A DNA stretch of 7,956 bases from NCBI GenBank assembly GCA_964611095.1, contig CAZSWJ010000031.1:1-7956 (forward strand), read 5' to 3'. Shown in pieces: positions 1 to 6,445 of this stretch (the first letter of the stretch is position 1; each line of letters opens with the position of its first letter). The translations under genes and the position numbers were made by a program. Origin of the DNA: CAZKJL01 sp964611095. Lineage in GTDB: Bacteria; Patescibacteriota; Gracilibacteria; Peribacterales; Peribacteraceae. The notes under the pieces were generated by a model, which had not been told where the DNA came from, searched no databases, and worked only from the letters and a program-made list of their open reading frames with translations.

Positions 1-305
1 GGGTGGTGAATCGCAAGCTCGGAAAGAGTCTTACGGTTGAGTGTGATCTTGGCCTTGTTGAGAGCCGGGATGAGCTGCGAGTAACGAACGCCCTTGGCGC
101 GAACGGCGGCGTTGAGACGAACGGTCCACAGAGAGCGGAACGTGCGCTTCTTGAGCTTGCGGTCGCGGTACGCGTTCTGACCTGCTTTGATGACGGCTTC
201 CTTACCCTTTTTGACCGTTGCGCGGCGCATGCCCTTGTAACCCTTGGTGAGGGCGCGGAGGGCTTTGACTCTGCGATGCCTGTGAATTCCACGTTTGACG
301 CGCAT
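1..305 (-). CDS. rplT: Large-subunit ribosomal protein L20 (bL20), 3' end cut by window edge
   Basis: bL20 binds 23S rRNA early in 50S assembly and in several bacteria represses its own operon. Reading the minus strand from the ATG at 305-303 gives 101 codons with no stop before the window edge. The protein begins MRVKRGIHRHRRVKALRALT and contains the family hallmarks KGYKGMRR (about residues 21-28), AYRDRKLKKRTFRSLW (about 45-60), RLNAAVRAKGVRYSQLIPAL and LNRKTLSELA. The family is usually near 115-120 residues, so only the last 15 or so are missing. It lies 9 bp after the rpmI stop, the usual rpmI-rplT order. The 9-bp gap reads ACCCCTCCC on the coding strand. This contains no SD and even resembles the anti-SD, so translation probably depends on coupling to rpmI (inference). 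Confidence 0.97.
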   Translation of the reverse strand, partial: MRVKRGIHRHRRVKALRALTKGYKGMRRATVKKGKEAVIKAGQNAYRDRKLKKRTFRSLWTVRLNAAVRAKGVRYSQLIPALNKAKITLNRKTLSELAIHH

Positions 306-314
306 GGGAGGGGT

Positions 315-509
315 TTAAATGTGAGGGACGAGGTGAGCGAGTGCACGTTCGTTGGTCGGGTGCATGAGCTTCGTGCGGTTGAGACGCTTCTGGCGCTTGC
401 TCTTCTGCATCAGGAGGTGACCACGGCCATTGCGCTTGAATGCGAGGTTTCCGCCTCCGGTTCTACGGATGCGTTTCTTGGCGCCGCTATGAGACTTAAG
501 CTTTGGCAT
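315..509 (-). CDS. rpmI: Large-subunit ribosomal protein L35 (bL35)
   Basis: A small, very basic 50S protein of 64 residues, the normal size for bL35. It starts MPKLKSHSGAKKRIRRTGGG and continues with a Lys/Arg-rich core (LAFKRNGRGHLL, KSKRQKRLN). The pattern PKLKSHSGAKKR followed by a GH-L-KS-KRKR-L segment is diagnostic. The ATG at 509 is the only sensible start because the conserved N-terminus begins there. It sits 82 bp downstream of infC and 9 bp upstream of rplT, the standard infC-rpmI-rplT cluster. The bases just before the start (CTGTGCTGCCAC) hold no SD. The infC-rpmI gap contains a T6 run on the coding strand but no convincing stem before it, so I see no terminator and expect co-transcription. 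Confidence 0.97.
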   Translation of the reverse strand: MPKLKSHSGAKKRIRRTGGGNLAFKRNGRGHLLMQKSKRQKRLNRTKLMHPTNERALAHLVPHI

Positions 510-591
510 GTGGCAGCACAGGGTAGAACGTGCAGAAAAGATTGTAAAGGCAAAAAAGCCGAGCGGAAAGCGGTCCCCCGACCCATCATCC

Positions 592-1131
592 CTACTTTTT
601 GGGCCTCAGGATCACCATGTACTGATTCCCCTGCTTCTTCACGGGCTGGTCGATATCCGCGGCGTCGGCAAGGCCGGCGACGAATTTGTTGAGTTTCTGG
701 ATGGCGTAATCCTTGTTCGTGAACTCACGACCGCGGAGCTGGATGCTCACCTTCACCATGTGGCGCTCGGCGAGGAACTCGCGGCTGCGCTCGGCCTGAC
801 GGTCCAAGTCGCCGGTATCCGTGCGGAAACCGAAGCGGATGGCCTTCACTTCCGTCTGCTTGCTGTGGGCTTTCTGCTGCTTCTCTTTCTTCTTCAGTTT
901 GTAGAGGTAGCTGCCGTAGTCGCCGATCTTCACGACGGGCGGCACGGCCTTGGGCGACACTTCGATGAGATCGAAACCTTCTTCTTGCGCACGCTTGAGT
1001 GCCTCGGCCGTCGGCATGCGAAGCGGCTCGGCGCCGTCGATCACCAAAAGAACCTCAGGCACACGAATTTGTTCATTGACGCGCGGACGAGCGGCATTGA
1101 ATGATCGTTGTGGAGTGTAACGTTGACGCAC
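592..1131 (-). CDS. infC: Translation initiation factor IF-3
   Basis: IF-3 binds the 30S subunit, blocks premature 50S joining and checks the start codon and initiator tRNA. The 179-residue product has the usual two-domain plan. The N-terminal domain carries RPRVNEQIRVPEVLLVIDG (about 15-33) and GFDLIEVSPKAVPPVVKIGD (about 52-71), followed by a Lys-rich linker helix (about 78-92). The C-terminal domain carries VKVSIQLRGREF (about 126-137) and ends MVILRPKK. The start is GTG at 1131-1129, immediately upstream of the conserved region. No in-frame ATT, ATC or ATG lies in the preceding ten codons, so the AUU-type autoregulation of E. coli infC is not evident. No SD is seen: CCACCT abuts the GTG. 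It lies 71 bp after the GT-C gene and ends in TAG. Confidence 0.97.
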   Translation of the reverse strand: MRQRYTPQRSFNAARPRVNEQIRVPEVLLVIDGAEPLRMPTAEALKRAQEEGFDLIEVSPKAVPPVVKIGDYGSYLYKLKKKEKQQKAHSKQTEVKAIRFGFRTDTGDLDRQAERSREFLAERHMVKVSIQLRGREFTNKDYAIQKLNKFVAGLADAADIDQPVKKQGNQYMVILRPKK

Positions 1132-1202
1132 AGGTGGAAAATATCCGGGAAGAAAACGTGTGCAGCATGAAGAAAACGCGGCCTTAGGTCAATGGGTACG
1201 CG

Positions 1203-2801
1203 TTAATTGCCGCACGATGAACGGTACAAACCCTTGGGTCCCACGGGTTTGAGACACGAATGTTTCAGGACCGACGTGACGTCGGGCGGATAGTACGAAA
1301 AGAAAACGTCGGTGGCGTAGAAGTAGGTGTTCTTGGGGTACAGCCAGAAGAAACGTTTGCGATCTTCGGATGAACCGAGCAGGAATTTCTCCCATTCCGG
1401 AAGCGGGAGCGAGAGGAAAATGCCGGGGCCGGCCACCGAAGAATTCGGCAAGTATCCGAGCACCCACGGCGTCATGATGTCGAGGACGACGAGGTTGGAA
1501 CCGTCCGGAACCGACGTATGAAGCGTGCTGAATTCTTGGAGCTGCGAGCGCGGCACGTGCGGATCGATCTTGCCCATGTGATCGACGAGGAGGACTCCCT
1601 GGAGCACGACAAGAAGAATCACGGTGCCGTGCGCCGCGGTCGTCTTTTGTTGCCACAACGCCTTGCACGCGAGTGCGGCGAACGGAAGCAGGAAGAAGTC
1701 GAATGGAAGGAGGAAGCGCCTATAGAAGAACATCATGCTGAACGCGGCGATGCCGCTCACGACGACGGCCCACTGCCACGGCGTGCCGCGGTGGAACTGC
1801 ACGGACCGCAGCAGCCCCGTGATGCCGAGCAGAAGAAGTGGAAGCGACGTCCACAGATAATCCGTGATGGAGAGAAAGACTCCCGCAGTCTGGTCCGAAC
1901 GCGGCTCCAGAAGCTTGTGCACGAACGCTGGCGCATCGATGACGAACGGCGTGACGAGCAGCGCGACGCCGAGGAGGACACCGCAGCCGATCCAGAACGA
2001 ACGCTTGTGACGAACCGGAACGCGGAACAGCAGATAGGGAATGCACACGAGCAGAACGACACCCGTCGCGAGCGCGATGAGCGACATGGGTTCCAGAAGA
2101 TGCGGCAGCTGATCACCGAGTGAACGGTGATACGTCGGCACGTACCACAGGAGGCCGAGGACGAGCGTGATGCACCACCGCACGAAGCTGCGAAAGACTC
2201 GTTTTGCTCCGCGCCAGGTGAGACCGGAACAAATGGCGGCGAGCGTGGAGAGGGCGAAGATGAGCCCGATCTGCTGATGTGTCGCGACCGTCATCATGCC
2301 GAAAAAGATCCACGACAGTGAGCCGCGCTCAAGCGCGTAGAACGCAAGCACGCACCAAATGAGTGCGATATACACCTTGTAGTACATGAGGAGGAATCCT
2401 TCGTACTGCCCCACCGACACGAGCGCCATGCCGAGGACGAGCAGCCCGATGAGCATCCCCTCTTTACGCGCGTAGACGGCGGCAAGCACGCAAGCCAAGA
2501 CGACGGGAACGAGGTTCCACACCCAACCGATGAGCCAGTCGACGGGCACGCCCGCCTTCATCAGCAAACTCGCAAAGAGGAACAGGCCCGGTGCGTGAAC
2601 CTGCGCCCAATCGGGAAGCGAGGCGGTATCCAGCGGAGGAATGCCGGACGCGTGGCGCAGGAAAAGGTACCGGTAAATTCCGGCGTCGTACCCGAACGGC
2701 ACGCCGGGGAATTGCGTCATCGACCAAAAATATTTACAGAGCAGAAGGACGACGAGTGCCGCGAGGGCGAGACCGAACCGTCGCTTCAGGAGCGTCTGCA
2801 T
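1203..2801 (-). CDS. Polytopic membrane protein, probable GT-C-fold glycosyltransferase
   Basis: A 532-residue integral membrane protein with about 12-13 hydrophobic segments (roughly residues 8-26, 69-83, 93-111, 115-131, 143-157, 163-191, 208-223, 239-260, 268-288, 313-333, 343-382, 391-406). A soluble C-terminal tail of about 125 residues is probably extracytoplasmic. After the first membrane span comes FGYDAGIYR (36-44). An acidic residue in this first outer loop is the hallmark of GT-C enzymes, which use polyprenyl-phosphate sugars, so D39 is the likely catalytic base (inference). THQQIG (174-179) lies between spans. No exact GT family is assigned. The ATG at 2801 lies inside the end of the preceding GT4 gene (16-bp overlap), which points to translational coupling. 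It could transfer a sugar to a lipid-linked glycan, or be an oligosaccharyltransferase for surface proteins. Confidence 0.75.
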   Translation of the reverse strand: MQTLLKRRFGLALAALVVLLLCKYFWSMTQFPGVPFGYDAGIYRYLFLRHASGIPPLDTASLPDWAQVHAPGLFLFASLLMKAGVPVDWLIGWVWNLVPVVLACVLAAVYARKEGMLIGLLVLGMALVSVGQYEGFLLMYYKVYIALIWCVLAFYALERGSLSWIFFGMMTVATHQQIGLIFALSTLAAICSGLTWRGAKRVFRSFVRWCITLVLGLLWYVPTYHRSLGDQLPHLLEPMSLIALATGVVLLVCIPYLLFRVPVRHKRSFWIGCGVLLGVALLVTPFVIDAPAFVHKLLEPRSDQTAGVFLSITDYLWTSLPLLLLGITGLLRSVQFHRGTPWQWAVVVSGIAAFSMMFFYRRFLLPFDFFLLPFAALACKALWQQKTTAAHGTVILLVVLQGVLLVDHMGKIDPHVPRSQLQEFSTLHTSVPDGSNLVVLDIMTPWVLGYLPNSSVAGPGIFLSLPLPEWEKFLLGSSEDRKRFFWLYPKNTYFYATDVFFSYYPPDVTSVLKHSCLKPVGPKGLYRSSCGN

Positions 2802-3850
2802 GGCCGTGAGTATACCGCATCGTACAGTCCGATGTGAGCCGCGATTTCAACGACACCGTCGAAGCGGGCGCGCTCCTTCCTGCATTCGTCCCGCAGTTGC
2901 GACCTGAGCGAAGCATCCTTGAGGAGTGCCAGCATGCCCGCGGCGATCTCGACCGATCCCGGGTCCGTCACGATTCCCGTACGACAGTGCGAGACGACCG
3001 AACGGAGTCCGTCGACATTCGTGGCCACGACGGGCGTACCCGCGGCGATCGCTTCCGCGGCGGCAAGGCCGAAGCCTTCCATGCGCGACGGAACGACGGC
3101 GATCTGCGAGCTGCCGACGAGCGACTGCAACTGCGCGTCCGCAAGACGACCGTGGAAACGGATGCCGTCACGATCGTCGCCCCGGAAACCCACGACGTGG
3201 AGAACGGCATTCGGCGAGGCCGCACGCACGATGTTCCACGCGGACCGAAGCAGATCCCATCCTTTGCGCGTACCCCGGCGACCGACGAAGACAACGCTCT
3301 CGGGTTCGCGTTTCGATGCGTCGAGATCGGCCGAGATCCACGGTGCGAGATCGAATCCGCAGCGAATGACGGATATTTTTTTCGGATCGATGCCGTAGTC
3401 ATGCAAGAGAACATGTGCCGTGTCATCGGACACACAGATGACGCGCTCGGCGCACGCGTACGTTCGGCGCTCGAGCGGAACAAAGATGCGTTTCCACCAC
3501 TGGCCCGGAAGCCGCGATTGCTGTGCGTACGTGTGATGAGCGGTACCGATGAACGGAATGCCACGGATACCGAACGGCAAAAAAACTCCGCCCGGGCCGA
3601 TGTGGACATGGAGAAGATCGATACCATGACGACGCGCGAGGCTCTTCAGCGCGGAAGCGAGAAAAAGAGAAAACCCGACGTTCTTTCCAAGCCTATAAAG
3701 GAGAGGGCGTGCGGAGCGATCGAAGACCTGCACGCGGATCCCTGCCCCACGAAGCCCCGTGACGAGCGAACCGACGTGCCTGCCCATGCCCCCGAGATGC
3801 GGCGGCGCATCGGGGCTCACCATGCCGACGGTGGGCTTAGAAAACGTCAT
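2786..3850 (-). CDS. GT4-family (GT-B fold) glycosyltransferase
   Basis: A 354-residue retaining glycosyltransferase of the GT4 type that moves a sugar from a nucleotide-sugar donor to an envelope glycan at the cytoplasmic face; donor and acceptor are unknown. The N-terminal Rossmann domain has the glycine-rich loop HLGGMGRHV (18-26) and GTAHHTY (102-108). The C-terminal donor domain has VGRRGTRKGWD (189-199) and the E-x7-E motif MEGFGLAAAEA (E258 and E266), followed by GTPVVATNVDGLRSVV. Length is normal for the family. The ATG at 3850 overlaps the upstream GT4 gene by 14 bp (ATGACGTTTTCTAA holds both the start and the stop). It ends in TGA inside the GT-C gene, so three glycosylation genes form a coupled chain. 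No SD precedes the start (CTCGGTACGTGC). Confidence 0.9.
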   Translation of the reverse strand: MTFSKPTVGMVSPDAPPHLGGMGRHVGSLVTGLRGAGIRVQVFDRSARPLLYRLGKNVGFSLFLASALKSLARRHGIDLLHVHIGPGGVFLPFGIRGIPFIGTAHHTYAQQSRLPGQWWKRIFVPLERRTYACAERVICVSDDTAHVLLHDYGIDPKKISVIRCGFDLAPWISADLDASKREPESVVFVGRRGTRKGWDLLRSAWNIVRAASPNAVLHVVGFRGDDRDGIRFHGRLADAQLQSLVGSSQIAVVPSRMEGFGLAAAEAIAAGTPVVATNVDGLRSVVSHCRTGIVTDPGSVEIAAGMLALLKDASLRSQLRDECRKERARFDGVVEIAAHIGLYDAVYSRPCRRS

Positions 3851-4850
3851 GCACGTACCGAGAAGCGACGAGCGCGATACCGAATTTCGCCATGAACACC
3901 TGGCGAATGCGCTCTTGATCGAAAGGATTCTTGAGGACCCATGTCACGGCATCCGCCGCATCTTTCGCATCAAGAGGCGCAAAGAATACGCCCGAAGCTT
4001 CTTCGATGACCGAGTCTCGGAGACCCTCCAATCGTGATGCGACGACCGGCAGTCCCCTGCTCGCGGCTTCGATGCAGACGATGCCGAAGCCTTCCATGTC
4101 ACCGGCGACGGGAATGTTCGGCACGACGAGCGCCGCACTCTCGGCGTACAAGTTGTCGCGAGTCGCGTCATCGACATCACCGCGAAGTTCGACGTTGGAC
4201 GTGAGACCGAGCGATGTGATCAGCGCATGAATGCGCGCGAGCTCGGGACCTCTACCGACGATGACGTATCGAAGTGATGCGTCGGCGGCGGAGAGCGGAA
4301 CGAAGACATGTTCGATGAACCACGCGATCCCTTTGCGCGGCACGAGTCGCCCGACCGAGAGCAGCTGATTCTTTTTCGGGCGACCCGAAACTGCGACAGG
4401 CGCGATGCCGCACGGAATGACGGTGAGGCGCTCTGTGCGTACGCCGAGTGCGAGTGCGGCATCGGCGGTGGCACGGCTTACCGCAACCACACGGTGAGCG
4501 CACTGCAGCGAAAATCCGACGAGCGCACGGTATCCGGGGAAACGCCATACGACGTCGAGACCGTGGACCGTGACGGTGCGTCGCATGCCGGGGCGAAACG
4601 GTGCGAGGAGCGGGAAAAGAATCGAGAGTGATGCATCGCCGACGTGGACCGTATCCACTCTCGCGATGAGAGCTCGCACGTATGCCGCGATGACAAAGAG
4701 CGGCAGCAAAAATTTCGGTCCGCCGAAACCGAACGTGCGGAGATCGACGTCCGCGGAACGCAGTGCCTCGATGAGTGAGCGAGCCTGCGTCTGCATGCCG
4801 CCTTTGGACCAGGGCAGCGTGCGTGTGATGAAGAGAACGCGCCGTTTCAT
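3837..4850 (-). CDS. GT4-family (GT-B fold) glycosyltransferase
   Basis: A second GT4-type enzyme of 337 residues, only distantly similar by eye to its downstream neighbour, so the pair probably adds different sugars in sequence (inference). Visible motifs are RTLPWSKGGMQTQ (10-22), a hydrophobic patch FLLPLFVIAAYV (47-58) that could touch the membrane, VHGLDVVW (95-102), VGRLVPRKGI (166-175), VIVGRGPE (196-203) and the E-x7-E motif DMEGFGIVCIEA (E253 and E261). The ATG at 4850 gives the expected N-terminal beta strand, KRRVLFITRTLPW. The preceding 58-bp gap contains no SD near the start, a short inverted repeat, and no promoter I would defend. It is therefore either in the operon begun at the PilN-like gene or the head of the glycosylation sub-operon. 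Confidence 0.9.
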   Translation of the reverse strand: MKRRVLFITRTLPWSKGGMQTQARSLIEALRSADVDLRTFGFGGPKFLLPLFVIAAYVRALIARVDTVHVGDASLSILFPLLAPFRPGMRRTVTVHGLDVVWRFPGYRALVGFSLQCAHRVVAVSRATADAALALGVRTERLTVIPCGIAPVAVSGRPKKNQLLSVGRLVPRKGIAWFIEHVFVPLSAADASLRYVIVGRGPELARIHALITSLGLTSNVELRGDVDDATRDNLYAESAALVVPNIPVAGDMEGFGIVCIEAASRGLPVVASRLEGLRDSVIEEASGVFFAPLDAKDAADAVTWVLKNPFDQERIRQVFMAKFGIALVASRYVHDVF

Positions 4851-4886
4851 ACGCTGCGGGAGTACATCGAAACGAGCCTACCTTGC

Positions 4887-4899
4887 TCCGCAGTGCGGA
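4887..4899. repeat. Short inverted repeat in the PilO-like/GT4 gap
   Basis: TCCGCA-G-TGCGGA is a perfect 6-bp inverted repeat with a single central base, so the likely RNA hairpin is 5 bp with a 3-nt loop. It sits 10 bp past the stop of the PilO-like gene. On the transcribed (minus) strand it is followed by GCAAGG, not a T-run, so it does not look like an intrinsic terminator. It could be an mRNA processing or stability stem, or chance. Confidence 0.4.
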
Positions 4900-4908
4900 A
4901 CCAAGCGG

Positions 4909-5751
4909 TTAACGGCTGAAGACGTTGAAGTCGAGGGTCCACGTGTCGCCGCTGCGGCTGAGACGCGTGACGGCGAGCAAGGGCAAAGGCCATGCCTCGC
5001 CTTTCTTGAGCGATTGAGCGACACCGCCGAGGGCATTCCTCGTTTCCATGAGTCCGCTCTCCAGCAGAATGGCGCGAATGTCGGACGCTGCGTCCACCGA
5101 GACGTCGCGAAGCATGCGCTGCTCGAAGCTGTCCGGGTCCGATGCGTACTGAATGAGATCCAAGTACAAGAAATCTTCGGCGGCCTTGAGCGATGACGGC
5201 GATGCGGCTTCCACGTGACGCAAGAACGCTTCCTGGGCCTCCATGGAGAGCACGTCGCGCACCATCATGTCGCCGCTGAAGCCGAGAACGGCAAGCAGTT
5301 TGCTGACACCCTGGTACGAACCGCGAAGCACCGCGTGTCCGCCGAGCGCCTTCACGCTGCCGCTGTCCACGGGTTTGGCATCGAACGTGAGCTTGTCGAG
5401 ACTGAGTCCTCCGTCGGTGCCGATGGCTGCGGCAAGTTCCTGCATCGCCGCGACCGTGCGGCTGACGGGCGAGCCGTCGGGGAGAATGAACACGGATGCC
5501 TGTTCCTCACGAGCGGCGCCGGCTTCGGCGGCGAAGTACCTCTCGGCTTCCACGCTGGCACGCAGGAGTGCGACCGATGACTTGAGTTCGGGGAGTTCGG
5601 TACCGACCATCACCGCGGTGTCGCGCTTCTGCGAGAAGAGCCGCGTGTGCGATGCCAAAATGCCGGTGGCGAGTGCGGCGAGCGTGAGCCCGAGCACGAA
5701 CGCTCCGACGGAAAGATTCTGCCGCGTGGTGTCGGAAAGATTAGGAAGCAT
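4909..5751 (-). CDS. PilO-like inner-membrane protein (type IV pilus alignment complex)
   Basis: A 280-residue bitopic protein with a short cytoplasmic N-terminus (MLPNLSDTTRQN), one membrane span (about 13-33), an extracytoplasmic helical stretch (about 50-85), then a mixed alpha/beta region. Segment 115-170 alternates LSLDKLTFDAKP, AVLRGSYQGVSKLLAVLG and MMVRDVLSM. This is the strand, strand-helix, strand pattern of the ferredoxin-like domain in PilO/GspM-type proteins. PilO pairs with PilN and links the cytoplasmic PilM ring to the outer parts of the machine. The assignment rests on topology, pattern and gene order, not on strong sequence identity. I chose the ATG at 5751. It overlaps the PilN-like gene by 11 bp (ATGCTTCCTAA), as the other genes here do. 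A farther start at 5799 would add an implausible Arg-Ser repeat read from the end of the PilN-like gene. Confidence 0.62.
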   Translation of the reverse strand: MLPNLSDTTRQNLSVGAFVLGLTLAALATGILASHTRLFSQKRDTAVMVGTELPELKSSVALLRASVEAERYFAAEAGAAREEQASVFILPDGSPVSRTVAAMQELAAAIGTDGGLSLDKLTFDAKPVDSGSVKALGGHAVLRGSYQGVSKLLAVLGFSGDMMVRDVLSMEAQEAFLRHVEAASPSSLKAAEDFLYLDLIQYASDPDSFEQRMLRDVSVDAASDIRAILLESGLMETRNALGGVAQSLKKGEAWPLPLLAVTRLSRSGDTWTLDFNVFSR

Positions 5752-6376
5752 CGTTGAGCGTGATCGTGAGCGTGAACGGTGACGTGGTGCTGCCGTCATC
5801 GGCCGTGACGGAGGTGTATTCGGGCTCGGAGACGGACTTGAGGAGCGGAATCTTCCTGAGTCCGTCGATGAACGAGGCGAGGACCTGAATGGACCTGCCG
5901 CCCATGTCGTGGACCGTGCCGCCGAGCGTGAGCGTGCCCGCGGTGCCGTCGAAACTGACGGAGGGAATGGCGATGGGGTCGTTGCTGCCGATGCGGAAAC
6001 TTCTGCGCACTTCGTCGACGGCCATCAGAACCGCACCGACCGAAACCATGGAACTCTTGAGGGTGGCCACGCGGTGAAGCACGGTCGTATCGGCGTCTTT
6101 CAAAAGCTCCTGGCGATCGGCGAGCAGTTCCGCCTGCGCCGCCTTGAGCGCGCGCTCTTCGGATTCCAAATCGACCAGACGAACGATCTTGTCACCGACG
6201 CGTACCGGGAACCTGTCCGGTGACACGAGGTACGAAAGCGCGACGGCGATGACGAGAAATGTTCCGCCGAAAATGAGCACCGGCATCCCGAGCTTGGCGA
6301 GCGCCGGAACGAGGACGCCTTTCTCGCCCTGCGGAGCGGGCGGATTCGCCTGAGTGGGAGCGGAATTCCAAGACAT
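5741..6376 (-). CDS. PilN-like inner-membrane protein (type IV pilus alignment complex)
   Basis: A 211-residue bitopic protein. A Pro/Gln-rich cytoplasmic N-terminus (MSWNSAPTQANPPAPQGEKG) precedes one membrane span (about 31-51), a charged, probably coiled-coil stretch rich in Glu, Leu and Ala (about 66-97), and a C-terminal domain. In that domain GTLTLGGTVHDMGG (147-160), VLASFIDGLRKIPLLKSV (165-182) and FTLTITLND (201-209) give the strand, helix with a conserved xxP turn, strand pattern of PilN/GspL periplasmic domains. The PilN-then-PilO order matches the type IV pilus operon, though no pilM or pilQ is visible. The start at 6376 follows a good extended -10 promoter. A longer open frame to 6556 was rejected because it crosses prfB and both divergent promoters. 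It is the first gene of the minus-strand series. Confidence 0.62.
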   Translation of the reverse strand: MSWNSAPTQANPPAPQGEKGVLVPALAKLGMPVLIFGGTFLVIAVALSYLVSPDRFPVRVGDKIVRLVDLESEERALKAAQAELLADRQELLKDADTTVLHRVATLKSSMVSVGAVLMAVDEVRRSFRIGSNDPIAIPSVSFDGTAGTLTLGGTVHDMGGRSIQVLASFIDGLRKIPLLKSVSEPEYTSVTADDGSTTSPFTLTITLNDAS

Positions 6377-6388
6377 AGGTATCGGATT

Positions 6389-6417
6389 ATTGTAGCAGAA
6401 AACGCGACTTTTTGCTA
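6389..6417 (-). promoter_or_regulatory. Extended -10 promoter for the PilN-like gene
   Basis: On the minus strand the -10 box TACAAT (6394-6389) is preceded by TGC, giving the extended -10 TGCTACAAT. The -35 region at 17-bp spacing (TAGCAA, 6417-6412) is poor, as is common for extended -10 promoters. Transcription should start near 6382, leaving only about 6 nt before the ATG at 6376, so this would be an almost leaderless mRNA. Confidence 0.6.
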
Positions 6418-6421
6418 GAAT
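6413..6421 (+). promoter_or_regulatory. Extended -10 promoter for prfB
   Basis: TGCTAGAAT holds the TG extension (6413-6414) and the -10 box TAGAAT (6416-6421). The -35 region at 17-bp spacing (TAGCAG, 6393-6398) is poor and overlaps the opposing -10 box. Transcription should begin near 6428, about 18 nt before the GTG start of prfB, with no SD in that leader (CTTTACCCCTTCTCC precedes the GTG). Confidence 0.6.
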
Positions 6422-6445
6422 GGAGACACTCTTTACCCCTTCTCC

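Larger units (their letters stand above)
6389..6421. promoter_or_regulatory. Symmetric dyad joining two divergent promoters
   Basis: The arms 6389-6401 and 6409-6421 are complementary at 11 of 13 positions (mismatches at 6392/6418 and 6398/6412) around a 7-base centre at 6402-6408. The outer parts of the arms are the two -10 boxes; the inner parts are TAGCAxAAA and TTTxTGCTA. It may be a bidirectional RNA polymerase site, an operator for a dimeric regulator, or both. Which one is inference. Confidence 0.5.

Noticed and set aside
510..591. Possible terminator between infC and rpmI (T6 run on the coding strand)
   Set aside because: The upstream bases give only about three pairs (CCG/CGG); CCGC-TTTC-CGC is mostly a direct repeat. 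The three genes are normally co-transcribed.
3..692. 229-codon open frame on the plus strand
   Set aside because: It lies antisense to rplT and rpmI, both unmistakable, and shows no recognisable protein pattern.
508..1104. 198-codon open frame on the plus strand
   Set aside because: It is antisense to infC; the Leu/Phe-rich run is the complement of the Lys-rich IF-3 linker.
1151..1178. Direct repeat AGAAAACG at 1151-1158 and 1171-1178
   Set aside because: Eight bases, only two copies, with no phase or structure; likely chance in a purine-rich spacer.
1132..1202. TATTTT (1143-1138) just upstream of infC as a promoter -10
   Set aside because: Only 4 of 6 matches, no TG extension and no -35 at 16-18 bp. 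A start there would fall at the GTG itself, which is possible but unsupported.
2834..3895. 353-codon open frame on the plus strand
   Set aside because: It is antisense to a clear GT4 gene, has a highly charged Arg/Asp/Glu-rich composition with no domain, and follows from the codon bias of the GC-rich opposite strand.
5752..5799. 16-residue N-terminal extension of the PilO-like protein with an Arg-Ser repeat
   Set aside because: It is read from the 3' end of the PilN-like gene in another frame. The ATG at 5751 gives a normal cytoplasmic tail and an overlap like its neighbours.
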